This document shows positions 1-15,199 of a stretch of DNA of 64,000 bases, piece after piece; positions within the stretch are counted from its first letter, which is position 1, and the number at the start of each line of letters is the position of its first letter. The notes beneath the pieces were generated by a model, which was not told where the DNA came from, made no database searches, and saw nothing but the letters and a program-made list of their open reading frames with translations. The stretch comes from Coriaria nepalensis. Taxonomy: Eukaryota > Streptophyta > Magnoliopsida > Cucurbitales > Coriariaceae. The position numbers and the translations under genes were made by a program. Location of the stretch: positions 32,645,642-32,709,641 of the forward strand of contig CP114483.1 of assembly GCA_027186245.1 (NCBI GenBank), given 5' to 3'.

Positions 1-1020
1 GATCATAACCAAGGGCAAACCATTGGATATGACTTATTACATAGAAATGTTATGGTGATCAATATGTGATATGTCACTCCTATATTAGGATAAAAAATCC
101 TATGAGTAATGATCCTTAATACACTAAGGAAATCTTTGTAAAATAGTATAGTATAAAATGAGTTTCAGTAAAACTATTGTCTATAATTGCTTATAGATAT
201 TTTTAACTTTGAAAAAACCTATTGTCTGATTGCATCAGGTCATCCATGACTCACATGCTCAGTCTATTATAGTTTAACAATTAAATAATATCATCGACTA
301 AACTGAGTTGTTAGTATTGATGGATGGATCAATTTGACACAATAATAGTCACAATGAGTTCTTTTAGAGGTTTCTTTATTTCTCATCTCACAAAGGGCCT
401 TGACACCTTGCTTGATTGCTCCCAAAAGGATAATATTAAATGGGTTAAAAGATTCATTGAGGAATTAGGCCCGTTCTAATGAACGAGGTTTAAAGAGTTA
501 CATTGTTTATTTAATTTTGTTAAATTGTTATCACACTCTGCTACTAGCACAACTAAGTATGAGATTGATTGATTATGAAATTAAATAATTAAATAAATTA
601 AATGATGATTTAATTTTAATGTCAACAAAATATTTCTAAGATGTAAGGGAATTGATTGATCATTAAAGAGTTAATACCTCGGACCGGACTTATGAGATTA
701 AGACCGTTAGTAAAATTAAGTGATGAATTGGAGTGCATTTAGATATAAAAGTAAACGGGTGAAAAATCAAAATTAATTGAACTCAATTTTATTTCCTAAA
801 TATTCCGTAAATGAACCGAGCTTTAAGCTCGTGAAAAAGTTATTTAAACTCGCTTGCCTATATCAGGAAGAGTGTTACACTCTTCCCAACTACCCTAGCC
901 GCCCCATGTAAAGAGAGAAAGATAATTTTTTCTCTCATTTTTTTAAAATGGATAAATTAATTTATTAAATAAAATGAAAGATTAATCCTCTAAAATCAAG
1001 TATGAGAAACGGAGAATAAG
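1..1020 (+). repeat. Copia-type long LTR-like fragment
   Basis: This stretch is non-coding and AT-rich. Parts of it, such as the 'cactcctatattaggat' region near 75-95, the 'aatcctatgagta' region near 97-110 and the following 'aaaatagtata', resemble the reverse complement of 11040-11120 and, more loosely, 40880-41240. All three look like the interior of long copia LTRs. No LTR ends or target duplication were located, so the boundaries are approximate. The remaining bases up to 1282, before the terpene synthase stop codon, show nothing recognisable. Confidence 0.4.
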
Positions 1021-1282
1021 ATGAGACATGATTGGATATCATCCAGGGAAACCCACCAGTAATTTATGAACACACTAGATTATTTGCTTCTGTTCTGCTG
1101 CTTCTATATAACAAGAAGTTCATGATTAAAGAAAGAAAAATAAATAAAGAGGAAAATCACCACCCTAATCCTTTTCACCCCTCCCATCTCTATTTCCCCT
1201 TTCCCTGCCTAGATTATTCAAATGTTACAATAACCATTTCTTCTGCTTTTTTATAATTACAATAACAAATATTCACCTAAAT

Positions 1283-4442
<3,160 letters not shown>

Positions 4443-4518
4443 CTTCTGCCAACAAAATTATATATATATAAAAATTTTCTTCTTTCTTTCTTCTGCGGCC
4501 GCAATGACTGCACCTGCA

Positions 4519-4526
4519 TATTTATA
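4519..4526 (-). promoter_or_regulatory. TATA box of the terpene synthase gene
   Basis: The minus strand reads TATAAATA here, about 77 bp upstream of the ATG at 4442, with a pyrimidine-rich stretch between. The same TATA plus leader arrangement is present in the truncated copy at 6.3 kb, which supports it as a shared promoter. Confidence 0.65.
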
Positions 4527-4529
4527 GGA

Positions 4530-5635
4530 CACTTTTAAAGCTTACTATTATGGTTTTTAATATACTTTTTCGTTATTTAGTATAGGGACCCTGCATCTCA
4601 GACCAGTCAACCTAAGATCGGTTGTGTTTTTACTCACGTGCTCCCGCATTATTACGGAACTATGTATGTGGGCAGATGGAGAGAAATTCCAAATAGCTAG
4701 ATTTCTCCATTTATCATACGTGAATAACGTGAATAACGTGAAAAACGTGATATATATTAGCTACATAACCAGCTGTATTAGATGTGAGAAAAATCAAAGG
4801 AAATAGATTTTCTTAGGTGAATAATGGTTGGATCGGCCGAATCTAATATGATAATATCGGATATTAGTTGGATCAAATTGAGTGATTTTTTAATGGATGT
4901 GTAATTGGATTTGTTGTAGTTAGATGAAAATTAGATCGGATCCGAATAATATTTTTTTGAATTTTTTTTTTAAATAACTTAATTTATATTAAGTAGTATG
5001 AAATATTATAAAAAAAATATTAATGTAATTAAAGATTGTATTTTCTTAAAATATATATATTTATATATATTTAATGAAAAAGTCAATTATCATTTAGAAA
5101 ATAATTAATTTAAAATTTTATTCAAGAAAATAATAAATAAAAACATATTAAAATGACAAAATAAATGAAAAATTGAAAATAATTTTTAAAATGTAATTGA
5201 GCAATTACTATATTATGTAAAAATAATAATGAAAAATAATAAAAGAAAATAAATAAATAATTAATTATATTTAAAAAAAAAATTCATATAAAAGTAACAA
5301 ACAATTAAAAGTCAAGAGATATTTATCCAAAATTAATGAAAATTCATTAATAAAATTCTTGAAAGAAAAAAAAAATTATTCATTAAAAGATATACAGGAA
5401 AGGAAAAAAAATTATATTAACAAAGTATTAATTAAATTAAACTTTGAAATAATTTACATTAAAAAAAATTATCGGATTCAGTCGGATCGAATATTTAACA
5501 CAATCTTAATTAATATATTGGATCAGATTGTGATCCAACCAATGTAAGTTGGATTGATTGTGATCTTACCGATTCGAGTATGATCAGAGAGAGTGCAAGC
5601 TTCTCTCCTCAATTTTTTACTCTCATTTGCTAATT
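4530..5635. other. AT-rich upstream region, possible degraded MITE
   Basis: No gene seen. A short tandem motif (gtgaataac, about three copies) lies at 4720-4750. 'ggatcggccgaatc' near 4831 and 'gattcagtcggatcgaat' near 5474 are imperfect inverted partners at either end of a very AT-rich core. This could be an old MITE, but no target duplication was found. Confidence 0.3.
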
Positions 5636-6080
5636 GATCGGACCATTTAATTTAGAGAGATTATTACCTAAATTTGGTCCACGGTTTACTTATAGACAAG
5701 ATCAACGAGAATGAGATAAGTAAAATTGAAAGAGAGTGGGGAAACAATTTTTGAACAAAAATATCCTATAAATATATGGGAATTTTGATTGGCTCTCATT
5801 TTTAGGAATATCTTCTGAATTCGGTTAATGGAAATTTTTTTCTTTAGTGTAATTAAGTCAAGTGTTCCGATCATTTCAATGGACATCATTCACATCTACA
5901 TGATCTGCCAAATAAATTCAGACCATCAATTTGATTGGAATCTCAACCCTAAATTTACTGCATCTTACCCTCATTAGTATCGTGTAAAATGAAGTGGCTA
6001 AGTTCTTTTATAACGTAACAAAGTTGGTTTATTTAGCACTTACATGATTGCAGAACATGATAAGGTTTTTTTAGTTAAAA
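5636..6080 (+). repeat. Duplicated TPS-locus flank, copy A
   Basis: This non-coding block is closely similar, in the same orientation, to 11630-11905. Shared stretches include 'aagtcaagt.ttcc', 'aataaattcaga', 'ccctaaattta', 'aagttggtttattta' and 'gcagaacatgat.aggtttttt'. A shorter partial third copy lies at 6430-6540. It is a local segmental duplication associated with the terpene synthase copies. Confidence 0.75.
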
Positions 6081-6298
6081 ATAATTTTTAATTTTCATGC
6101 CTACATATAATACAAGGAAAGATCTGAAAAAAGAGGTCAACTATTAAAATGACACTTCTCTAAAACCACACAATACCTTAAGATGAAATATAAGTCGTTA
6201 GAATATGTAAAAATGGGAAGATGTCAAATTTAATAAATAAATCAAATTAAATATAAGTTTTTTTTTTCTTTTTTTAATTTAAATAAATTAAATCACAA

Positions 6299-6351
6299 TT
6301 ATAGATTCGATACAAACAAGTTTTGTAGCTTCGACATTATCTTCGTGGGTT

Positions 6352-6389
<38 letters not shown>

Positions 6390-6420
6390 TGGCCAGAGTG
6401 ATAACTAGCATATTTATAGG
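6299..6420 (-). pseudogene. Terpene synthase fragment: promoter plus first 12 codons
   Basis: On the minus strand a TATAAATA box (6411-6418) is followed by a leader and then ATG at 6337. The ATG opens a 12-codon start (M-S-K-L-Q-N-L-F-V-S-N-L) matching the start of the pseudogene at 13.6 kb and close to the intact gene at 4442, after which a stop follows at once. Nothing like the rest of exon 1 continues beyond it. The leader's pyrimidine tract has become a run of 35 T. This is a truncated, non-functional duplicate. Confidence 0.75.
6354..6388 (+). repeat. Poly(T) run of 35
   Basis: An uninterrupted run of T on the plus strand. It corresponds to the pyrimidine-rich leader of the intact terpene synthase gene and probably grew by slippage after the duplication. 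Confidence 0.9.
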
Positions 6421-6429
6421 GACATCCTT

Positions 6430-7570
6430 AAGTCAAGTATTCCAATCATATCAATAGACTTCACTTTGATCCACATGTATTCATTCTCATAAAATAAACT
6501 GTCTAAGTTATTTTATAATGTAACAAAGATTGGTAGGTTAATTATTATTTTTATCCTTCTAAATATTTTTTCTTAAAAAAAAAAAAATAATAATAAATCA
6601 CTTTTTTTTAGGTTAATTTCTAAGTTTTTTTTCGAATAAGAAGACTTTTTTTATCAATAATAATTTTTTCAATCATTCTATATATTTTCATTCCATTAAG
6701 AAAAGCAATAAAATCTCATACAAACATATATATTTTTATCCTTCTGGACATTATATATGTTGTAAATACTCACTGCATATTAGACAAAAATGGGTGTCGC
6801 CGTAGCCGTAGGGGCCGAGTGTGAATGTGTGTTAGTGAACCTAAAACGAGAACACGTGCTATCAATTACTATTAGTCATATGACGGGTCAGCTCGTACTA
6901 TGTATGTACTATTCGCCTGCCAACAAAATTATTGAATCTGACTATTTGTAACATTACTCTAATAATGCATCTATGACGTAGGACCTACCTAATAAATAAA
7001 CATCACATATTCGTTTAAGCGACCAACCAGTTTGCAATTCTTATAAACTACCGATATTTCGATATTGTATCTGAAATTTGGTATGAGTCATTGATATGTG
7101 TATTTCAGGACTTTAAGGTTTTCGATTTTGAATAAGGGTTTAATGGTCCTTTATATATAGGATCCTTTTAAAAAAAATTAAAAGACATGTTTTAAGTTGA
7201 AGTCCTTTCGCTCGGACCTTTCAAAAAATATTTAGTCTACTTAATAATTAAGCCAAAAGTAAAAAAAAAAAAAAATTAATTTAACTTTTTTTTTCCGAAT
7301 ATTTTTTTATCTTTTAAATTCTAATTTTTTTTTAATTAAATTATATTTTATTTTATTTTGATAGTATTTTTAAAAAATATTAGAAGGATTAAATAATATT
7401 TAATCCTGATAATATTTAATCCTGATAATATTTTTTAAAAATTATAAATATATAACAGATAATATATAATTTTGCTCATAATTTTTAAAATAATATCATA
7501 TAATAATTTATCTCATATACTTTCTATCGGCTATGTATTTTTATTAAATAATAAATATATTATATATTAT
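6430..7570. other. AT-rich intergenic DNA with partial flank repeat
   Basis: 6430-6540 is a partial copy of the flank repeat at 5.84-6.04 kb. The rest is low-complexity A/T sequence with short direct repeats, such as the doubled 'taatatttaatcctga' near 7396-7428. No gene seen. Confidence 0.5.
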
Positions 7571-7571
7571 T

Positions 7572-7860
7572 TTATTTGTACTTACTTTTTTGGAGACAAC
7601 AATCGTGGAGTTCCATCAAACGTTAGACGTGTGTCTTTTACAAACCGATGCTACTAATTGCAGAGGGAAAAAAACAATTTGTGAGTGGTTAGACTTTAGG
7701 ACAAGGAAGATAACGGAGAAAATTATGATTCGTATTAGAAAATGACTTGACTTTAAACCCAACTACTGACAATTTTAAAAAACAGTACCCATGATGTACA
7801 CATTTAACTTCATTGTTCAACCTTTCACGTGGACGGTAGAGCAATATTGTTCATATTTGA
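7572..7860 (+). repeat. Duplicated TPS-locus flank, second block of copy A
   Basis: Closely similar in direct orientation to 12225-12500. Shared stretches include 'attgcagagggaaaaa', 'aatgacttgactttaa.cc' and 'acatttaacttcattgttca' followed by 'acctttcacg'. With the block at 5.64-6.08 kb it shows that a segment of at least 2 kb was duplicated and later diverged by insertion and deletion. Confidence 0.7.
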
Positions 7861-8339
7861 AAACATCAAAGCAGCCAATGTGCTATACTATACCATCTAC
7901 ACCACTCATTAATGCAAACAAGTCTTTTCCTATTAATTAGGTTTTAGTCTTTCATTTCATTTCATTTCAAATGCAGAAAACGAGAGCAAGAAGACAGCAA
8001 AGAGAGAAAGTTGTCAGATAATTTTGCGAGAGGCAAAAGAGTATAACAACGAGTTTTCTCTCTTAATTTAGAGCTGATTAAGTGTATATTGAGACTAAGG
8101 ATTTGAGTGTTTTCGCATCGGAGTGTGAATTTTATACCAAATTATTAGTGATAATTATATCTTAATCATTTCCGTTTGGTAGAATATGCACCGCACCGTC
8201 AATAATAATGGCAGCGGGGAAACCATGAAAATTCTTATATCTATATTTTTTTCATTTCATTCCTATATTTATAATCTCAATATATTTAAATTAATTATAG
8301 TAATAAAAAATTAATTTAAAATGAATTTATTAATAGATA

Positions 8340-8640
8340 TGAATAATTATTATATTAATTTGAGGATAATATATTGTTAATAAATATAAAGAATTGAAGA
8401 TAATATTTATCATGCTAAGATTAATATAAATATTAGAATTATGATTATTATATAACATGTTAAGTGGAAATGAAATGATTTTACTAACATGTTAAAAATG
8501 AGATTGTGACTAGTATGAATATATTATAGCATGATATTTTAAGGATAATATAAGCTTTAAGACCAATGCATCAATGTTCATATTTCCGATTTAAAATGAG
8601 TTAATAAATATCATAAGCATATATATGCATAACATTAAAG
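8340..8640 (+). repeat. Dispersed retroelement repeat, copy 1
   Basis: This copy matches 38660-39030 in the same orientation. Shared pieces include 'tttgaggataatat', 'tagaattatgattatta', 'agcatgttaagtggaaatg' and 'accaatgcat'. It is non-coding, lies upstream of a gypsy gag fragment at 9.4 kb, and probably belongs to an LTR-element leader. 7860-8340 and 8640-9420 show nothing coding. Confidence 0.6.
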
Positions 8641-9423
8641 TGAGATGTTGCCGGTTCAAAAGAAAGATCACTTATCCATCATAAAGGACCCAAAATAATG
8701 TTAAAGAAAATGTCATAAGCAGATCGTTGCGATGATTATAAGCGGACCATTGATTTAGATATCAATTAAATTGCCAGCGGCAATATCCTCAGGCCCAAGC
8801 ATATAGAAAAATAAGGAATCATCCATGCTAGATATAAGTAAAAGAAAGCATAAATTTAATGTAGTCATTAAAGGATTAGGACATGTGAGTAAGACTCTAT
8901 ACTTACTGAGCTTCCAATTCACATATATTTACCTTGTGTTGTAGGGAATCACAAAGGTAAAGAGGTAGTTTAAAGTCCGGGAGAATGAAGGAGGTCAACT
9001 CTGTGAATTGTACATATGAGACATGATCTGTGAAAAGTGTATAATTGAAGAATCTTTTAAAAAACTTATCCTTGTATATAGATATGTATATATTTCAGGA
9101 AAATAATGAAGTTTGTTTAAAAAAAATTTTGGGATTAATTCCCTATGATAAAAGCTTCTGCAATATCGTATGAAAAGTTCAAATTTTTACGTTATTTCTG
9201 CAAATAAAGAATCTCAAGTAATGTACCTACTAGCTATCCATGATTTCCCTCCGATAAATAACTATTAGGGCATACATTACAGTGCGGTATTAAAGCATAG
9301 CGGTCTTATAGACAAACCTCATATGTATAAACCATAAAGATGAGTTCTTCATTCGCTATAAGTATGGGTTATGATTAACTTACAGGTGTCTAGATATACA
9401 CCACACATGATAGCTACGAACAC

Positions 9424-10110
9424 CTTAAAGGTGAGAAACACTTCAAGATGGTCTTTGACTCCGACACTCACAAAGACCTAGAAATAGAAGATTTGGATGA
9501 TGCGCCTTTCTCAAAGATAGCAGATAAAGTGATGAGGATTGATCGAGCACGAGCAATTCAGAAGAAGGAATGGAAGGAAGCTGTTGAGAAAAAGCATGTC
9601 AAAGGAACAACCTCTGAAACCCAAATTAATGTCCAATCCTTTGCCCCCTAGCCCATGAAAACCAGTGGAGTTTTAAACCTCGATGGAATAATAAGAAGAG
9701 GTTTGACAATAGGGATTTCGAGTCAAATCAAGAAGGAAGACAATCCAAGAAAAATAAGTTTCAAGGTTCACAGACACAGGAAAGACCTTATAGCCAATGT
9801 AGCAAGTGTGGCAAATGTCATATTGGTGAATATAGAGTCGGAACCAAGGAATGCTATAATTGTGTACAACAGGGACATGTTGCGAAGTGTTGCAATAACC
9901 TAAAGAAGGTTAAGGGGCAGCTGAGAAAGACTAATGCCAGAGTATTTACTATCTCTCGAGATGAAGCAGAAGCAAGTCCGTTTACTGTCATAACATGTCA
10001 ATTCTTATTTATGAAATTCCCGCTATTGTTTTAATGGATTCCAGAGCAACACATTCCTTTGTTGTACCAACATTTATTAGAAAAATTAACCATCCTTGAT
10101 GTGTTTAATA
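9424..10110 (+). pseudogene. Ty3/gypsy gag-zinc knuckle-protease fragment
   Basis: Three adjacent reading frames together look like the gag C-terminus and protease start of a gypsy element. There is a charged gag tail (9448-9651), then a CCHC knuckle (C-Y-N-C-V-Q-Q-G-H-V-A-K-C) near 9850-9892. The retropepsin-like motif D-S-R-A-T-H-S-F near 10036-10060 has R where the active-site G is expected. Stops and frameshifts separate the pieces, so it is a dead remnant. No RT follows. Confidence 0.7.
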
Positions 10111-10239
10111 CAACACTACTCTTAGGGGACGTGTTAAGATTAATTCATTGGTTGCGAGCCATATCAATAAAAGTAGGTAATGTGGAATTATTTACAAATT
10201 TTGACACTTCGGATGTAGGAGCACTACATGGCCGATAAC

Positions 10240-11560
10240 ACTATGAGGGATTAATCCCTCTTCTTTTATTTAGGGTTTGATTTACTTAAAACCCAAGTTT
10301 TGGCCATGTCAATTGTTGACTTGGTCATGTTCTTAAGTGAATCAAAAGCTAAGTAGATGGCTAGCCATATGGAATGGGCTTAAAGCTCGTTTTGTTAATA
10401 ATTAATTATTTGTGACGTAAATTTTTGTTACCCGATTAATAATTAATTAGTTATTGGTAACCGTGAAATATTTTAATAATTAATTAAATCTCACTATTAA
10501 GTTTTAATTAAAATTATGTCATTATTTAATTGTGTTAGTATGGTTACATAATATCCAAGAAAATAAATTATTTATTTATTATTTTGTCTAGTAATGTAAT
10601 TATTGACAAATTATGATTTTAGCTTTAAAAAGTTCCTTTTCCATGATGAAAATTCAATTGTGCTATTTTAGAATCTTAAGACCAATTAAGTTTTAGATTA
10701 TATTGGTAATAGAATCTCATAAGTTTTTATGATTTTATCTAATTTTTAAATAGATTAGTTCGAATTTAATCTTCTTTTAAAGTAATCAGTTAATATAAAT
10801 CGTCAGGCCTAGCAAAGTGGCAATGTCTCCAGTGAGATGAGATCAGAAGTATGACATCTTCCATAAAACTTTGTTATGATTAATATAACTGTACAATAAA
10901 TAATTATTTCATCTTTCCAATATCTCAATTTATCATATAACTTGGTTTAACTATTAAATCATAATAAACAAATCATATGAATTATTATGTATTTAATAAA
11001 CTTAGATAATGAATTTACTTATACTATTTTCATAACATATTACTTTGTGTAAAGATTCCTTTTACCATTAAAGAATATATAACTCATAGGATTTACTTCC
11101 CAAAATATAGGAGTGATAAATTACATCTTAATCACTCACAACTTTTAGTCACAACACCTTCTACTTTATGGTTCACCCCTTATTACCCTTGGTTAGGACT
11201 TTAAAGTGGTATCAAACTATAAGACCATGCACATGAGATACCATGGTGATAACATGTCTGAGAATTATATATATCATAGTCATTAAATAATTTTCATTAA
11301 CAGTAAATATTCTTATCATTGAGAGTTATCTAAGTAGTCTTATTTAGTACATTTAATCTCTACTAAACACTCATATATCTATTATGATATTCTCTAATAT
11401 CAATAGTCATCAAAACCTTAGACATTAAATATGTATAGAAAATCAGTCACCTGACTAATCTTGTAGAAACTTAAATCCATCACTCAAAATCCACCGGTTT
11501 AATATATGTAACATACATAATATAGAATATTGACTCATTTACAATCCACACCATTGTCAA
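10240..11560 (-). repeat. Copia-type long LTR-like fragment, minus orientation
   Basis: This is a non-coding, AT-rich stretch. In reverse complement, 11040-11260 resembles the first 200 bases of the window and 40880-41240 (for example 'cactcctatattttggga', 'aatcctatgagtta'). I take it as an LTR or LTR-proximal remnant in minus orientation. No paired LTR or target duplication was found. Confidence 0.45.
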
Positions 11561-11629
11561 TTTCCTTTTTTGGCTTTTATTTCTTTTCCCTTTCTTTCAG
11601 GCTTTAGTGGGGTATAACTGGTGTTACAT

Positions 11630-11905
11630 GGCTCTAATTTAGAGATATCTTCTAAATCATGTTAATGAAATAATTTTTCTTTAGTTTAATTTAAGTCAAG
11701 TATTCCGGCCATTTCAATAGATTTCATTCTCATCCACATGATTTACTAAATAAATTCAGAACGTCAATTTGAATAAAATCCTAACCCTAAATTTAGTGCA
11801 TCTCACTCTTATTAATACTAAGTTCTTTTATAATGTGACAAAGTTGGTTTATTTAGAAGTCACATAATTGCAGAACATGATGAGGTTTTTTAAGTTCTAA
11901 GAATA
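11630..11905 (+). repeat. Duplicated TPS-locus flank, copy B
   Basis: Direct-orientation partner of 5636-6080, with high similarity broken by small indels. It precedes the inverted terpene synthase pseudogene at 13.6 kb. Confidence 0.75.
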
Positions 11906-12224
11906 CTTTTTTCTCCTCATTTTACATATTTTCATTCCACGGAGGAAACCACCCAATTATACCGTTAGATAAAAAAAAAAAAAAATTAGGGTTCCAAATA
12001 TAAGCTCATACTTCAATGTAAAAGGATACGTAATATTTAATACGTCATTAATTTTGTAAAACATTAGCAATATATTTTACAAGTCTCGCGAAATAAATGT
12101 CATTGAAAATATTAGCAGTGTTATTTAGTACGCACTTGATCTCTACTCGTTACCAAATTTCTACATGCATCTTTAACACGTGTTCTTCAAATTGGAACAT
12201 AATCATGAAACGCGTTTTTTTTTT

Positions 12225-12640
12225 CTTTCTCTTGTACTTTTTTGAGGTGCAACAATAGACATGTCTCTTACAAACGAGTCTGATTGCAGAGGGGAAAAAA
12301 AAATATGAAAACCAATTTGCGAGTGTCAGACTTTGTACGAGTAAGATAGTAAGAGAAAGAAGACGTAGATAATTTTAATTCATGTTAGCAAAATGACTTG
12401 ACTTTAATCCCAGCAACCTAACAAGTTGAAAAAGAGTACCCACGATTTACACATTTAACTTCATTGTTCAACCTTTCACGATGACGGTGTCATATTTTTT
12501 CAGGCAAAGGTGTCAGAATGAGCCGTATGACGTGGATTGGGCCCATTTAACTTCATTGTTCCACTTTTTACGTTGACCGTAGAGATTATATTGTCTGAGA
12601 GTGTTAGAATAAGCTGCCCAATCTGATTCATGTAAGATTT
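12225..12640 (+). repeat. Duplicated TPS-locus flank, second block of copy B
   Basis: Partner of 7572-7860. A further internal duplication is visible: 'catttaacttcattgtt' followed by a C/T-rich stretch and a 'gacggt'/'gaccgt' motif occurs at about 12446 and again at about 12546. Non-coding. Confidence 0.65.
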
Positions 12641-12644
12641 TTTA

Positions 12645-13560
12645 TTATGTAAAGTTGAACTCTTATAAAAAATAAGTTAAATTTAGTCTATTTTAAAAAT
12701 ATATATTCAAACCTAATTTGAGAAGTTTTTTATGTTTATTTCAAACTCAATCGGGCATAAAATGGTCGGAGTTTGATAGGGTTTGAGTCCAATCATATAA
12801 GATAAATTATTATACGATATTTAAATAAGTATTTCAAAAGCTTTTAAGCAAAATTATATATTATATGTTACATATTTAGAAGTTTTAAAAAATATTATTA
12901 AAATTAAATATTAAATATAACTTATAATTTTCTCTAAAATATTACTAAATTATCGATAGCTTATGAGATGAACTCAAATTGGATGGCTTAATAAGTTGCT
13001 TTTGGGTTCAAATTAATAACCCAATTAATCTTTGCCCGGTCAAAAAAATTAAATTGGTGTAAAATACATAATCGAATCTATTTTAAATATAATAGAAATA
13101 TTGAAGGTTATTTTGGAGATAATAGAAAATTCATAGAATAAACTAGAATTACAAAAGCAAAATAAATTAAAACATTATACGAAAAGATATGAGCGCAAAA
13201 TCAAATAAATACTAAGAGAAGAATAGATAAAAGTAAAAATAATAAAATATAAAATAAAGTTGAATAAAAATAATTATAACTTGAAAAATAAAGAAATATA
13301 CGGAGAGAAAAAAGTCAACTAAACTTTTTTTCACTATTGATTCTTTTAAAAAGTACATATTTGAATTTCTAAAAATATTACAAAATATTAAATTATATTA
13401 AATATTATTTATAAAATATTTATAAAATATAAAAATTATAAAAATTAATTTATTTATATCATTTTTAATAAATTAAATAACATATTAAATATATATCTAT
13501 ATATATAATATACAATACTAATACATAACTTATATAAGAAAAGAAAAGAAAAGAAAACAT
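12645..13560. other. AT-rich intergenic DNA
   Basis: Low-complexity sequence, strongly A-rich between 13120 and 13560. No gene or bounded repeat recognised. Confidence 0.6.
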
Positions 13561-13581
13561 ACTTAATTTTTTCGGCAGAAG

Positions 13582-14600
13582 ATGATGTCGAAGCTACAAA
13601 ACTTGTTTGTATCGAATCCATGTTCATTGAAACAACACAACTTCATGACTAGTACTATAATTAGAATCGATCATGCGCATCCGATTCGGCACCGCGCAAG
13701 CAAGAAGTGGAAGTACCGGAGCTCAGGTAAAACATCCATATCATGGTCAAGAAGTGAAACGACCATCGGCCCATTACAAACCTACCATTTGGACTGATGA
13801 TTTTGTGCAGTCCTTAAAGATTCATCACGTGGTACGTACCTACTTATTCATATAAATATATAAGTTGTATACAATAAGCTAGACCTATCACGTGGGCTTG
13901 ATTATTTAGAGGAAATGAGAATGATAATTTTTTATTGCTTATTTAATTATAAGATAATTAGTATGATATTTTTATTTTCATCTAAAGAAGAAGTTTCAAA
14001 AACTATATATGTGTGCTATAATAGAATTTAAGAAATACAAGAAAGAAGAAAAAAAATTGTATAAATAGATACTTATTTTGATTTTCGCAAAAAAATACAT
14101 TTTTAGATAAAAATAAAATAATAAATTTGAGAATAGAAAGTAAAATGGAAGAAAAAAATATATGAACGAATTATTTTGAAATAAAAAGAAATTTTTATTA
14201 TATTCTCACGAAAAAATCGAACTAAACATATAATTTAATTTCATGAATATGAAGCTATTATAACAACGTAGGGTGTGGAAGAGGAGGAGAGAATGAAGAA
14301 GATGGTGGAACAAGTGAGGAGAATGATTACCAATGAAAGCGTTGACCCGTTGACAACATTTGAAGTGATTGATGACGTGGGACGCTTGGGATTAGGGTAT
14401 CACTTTGAAAAGGAGATAAGAAATGCTCTTGGGGAGGTTTGTTGATGTTTCTTCACGAGGTTTTACCGAAGCTACCAAGAAGAGTAGTAGTGTACATGCC
14501 ATTGTTCTAATCTTTAGGCTTCTCAGACAACATGGCTTCCACGTCTCTCAAGGTGAATCACAAAGAACCCAACTCTTGATCAATTCGTACTTATTTTTTG
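13582..14600 (+). pseudogene. Terpene synthase pseudogene (exons 1-2 only), inverted copy
   Basis: Exon 1 starts at 13582 and matches the intact gene at 1.3-4.4 kb. It has lost about 38 nt near 13675, which shifts the frame; the KR(x8)W region is readable in the second frame. Intron 1 is retained (donor after 13831) and is recognisably homologous to the intact intron, so this is a DNA-level duplicate and not a retrocopy. Exon 2 begins near 14274. One extra G in the run at 14431-14434 shifts the frame again and gives a stop soon after. Homology ends just beyond the exon 2 donor, near 14600, where gypsy-related DNA begins. Exons 3-7, with all catalytic motifs, are absent. It lies on the opposite strand to the intact gene. 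Confidence 0.9.
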
Positions 14601-15070
14601 CTATAACTTGCATTTGTCCCCCATTTGTCCCACTTGTATATATGTAGTTACGACACTTCCTCCTTTGAGTTCGATACGATTATGGGCCAGGAAGTGGGTA
14701 GGAGGCCTAAATGTTTAACTAGAGCCCCAATTCGCTTTCGAGACTATGCTTCGGAAGCAAAAGGAAGTGGCTAAGAGCAACATCTTGTGGAAGGAGTAAC
14801 CGGTGGACCCAGTTTTCAAGGTTGTTAGGAAAATAAGCGGGGGTGTGTTGTGGTGGTGATGCTGTTGTGTTCATGTTTGTACATTTTCTACAAATATGAT
14901 GGAATGATCTCAATTATAAAGGTAGTGAAATGAAATATCCTTATCTTTATCGTTCTTTCTCGATCTAAACTCTCTTCTTCCTCTATTACTCTATTCTGCA
15001 AAATTATTAGAGAAAAGCCATCTCGAACAGGCTCAGTCTTATAATTGGTGCTCTCGTTCATCATTCATCT
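14600..15070 (+). mobile_element. Probable gypsy LTR end and primer-binding region
   Basis: Non-coding sequence between the truncated terpene synthase copy and a gypsy gag fragment. The stretch 'ttggtgctctcgttcatc' at 15045-15062 looks like the first bases after a 5' LTR (primer-binding site region) of a plant gypsy element. The upstream T/C-rich 'ctctcttcttcctctattactc' resembles an LTR R/U5 region. The left LTR edge was not located; insertion here may have cut off the terpene synthase copy. Confidence 0.45.
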
Positions 15071-15199
15071 ATACGCTCAGATTGAAGATGCTATTACTAA
15101 GCTCACAGCAATGCACGAATCAAACTAATTGGTTTTGACAGGGGCTGAGGTTTTGGTTGCGGTTGAGAAATGTTTTAGTCCCTTTGATTATGAAGATTA

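Noticed and set aside
13582..13855. Two overlapping short frames that could be called separate small genes
   Set aside because: Both are parts of one frameshifted terpene synthase exon 1.
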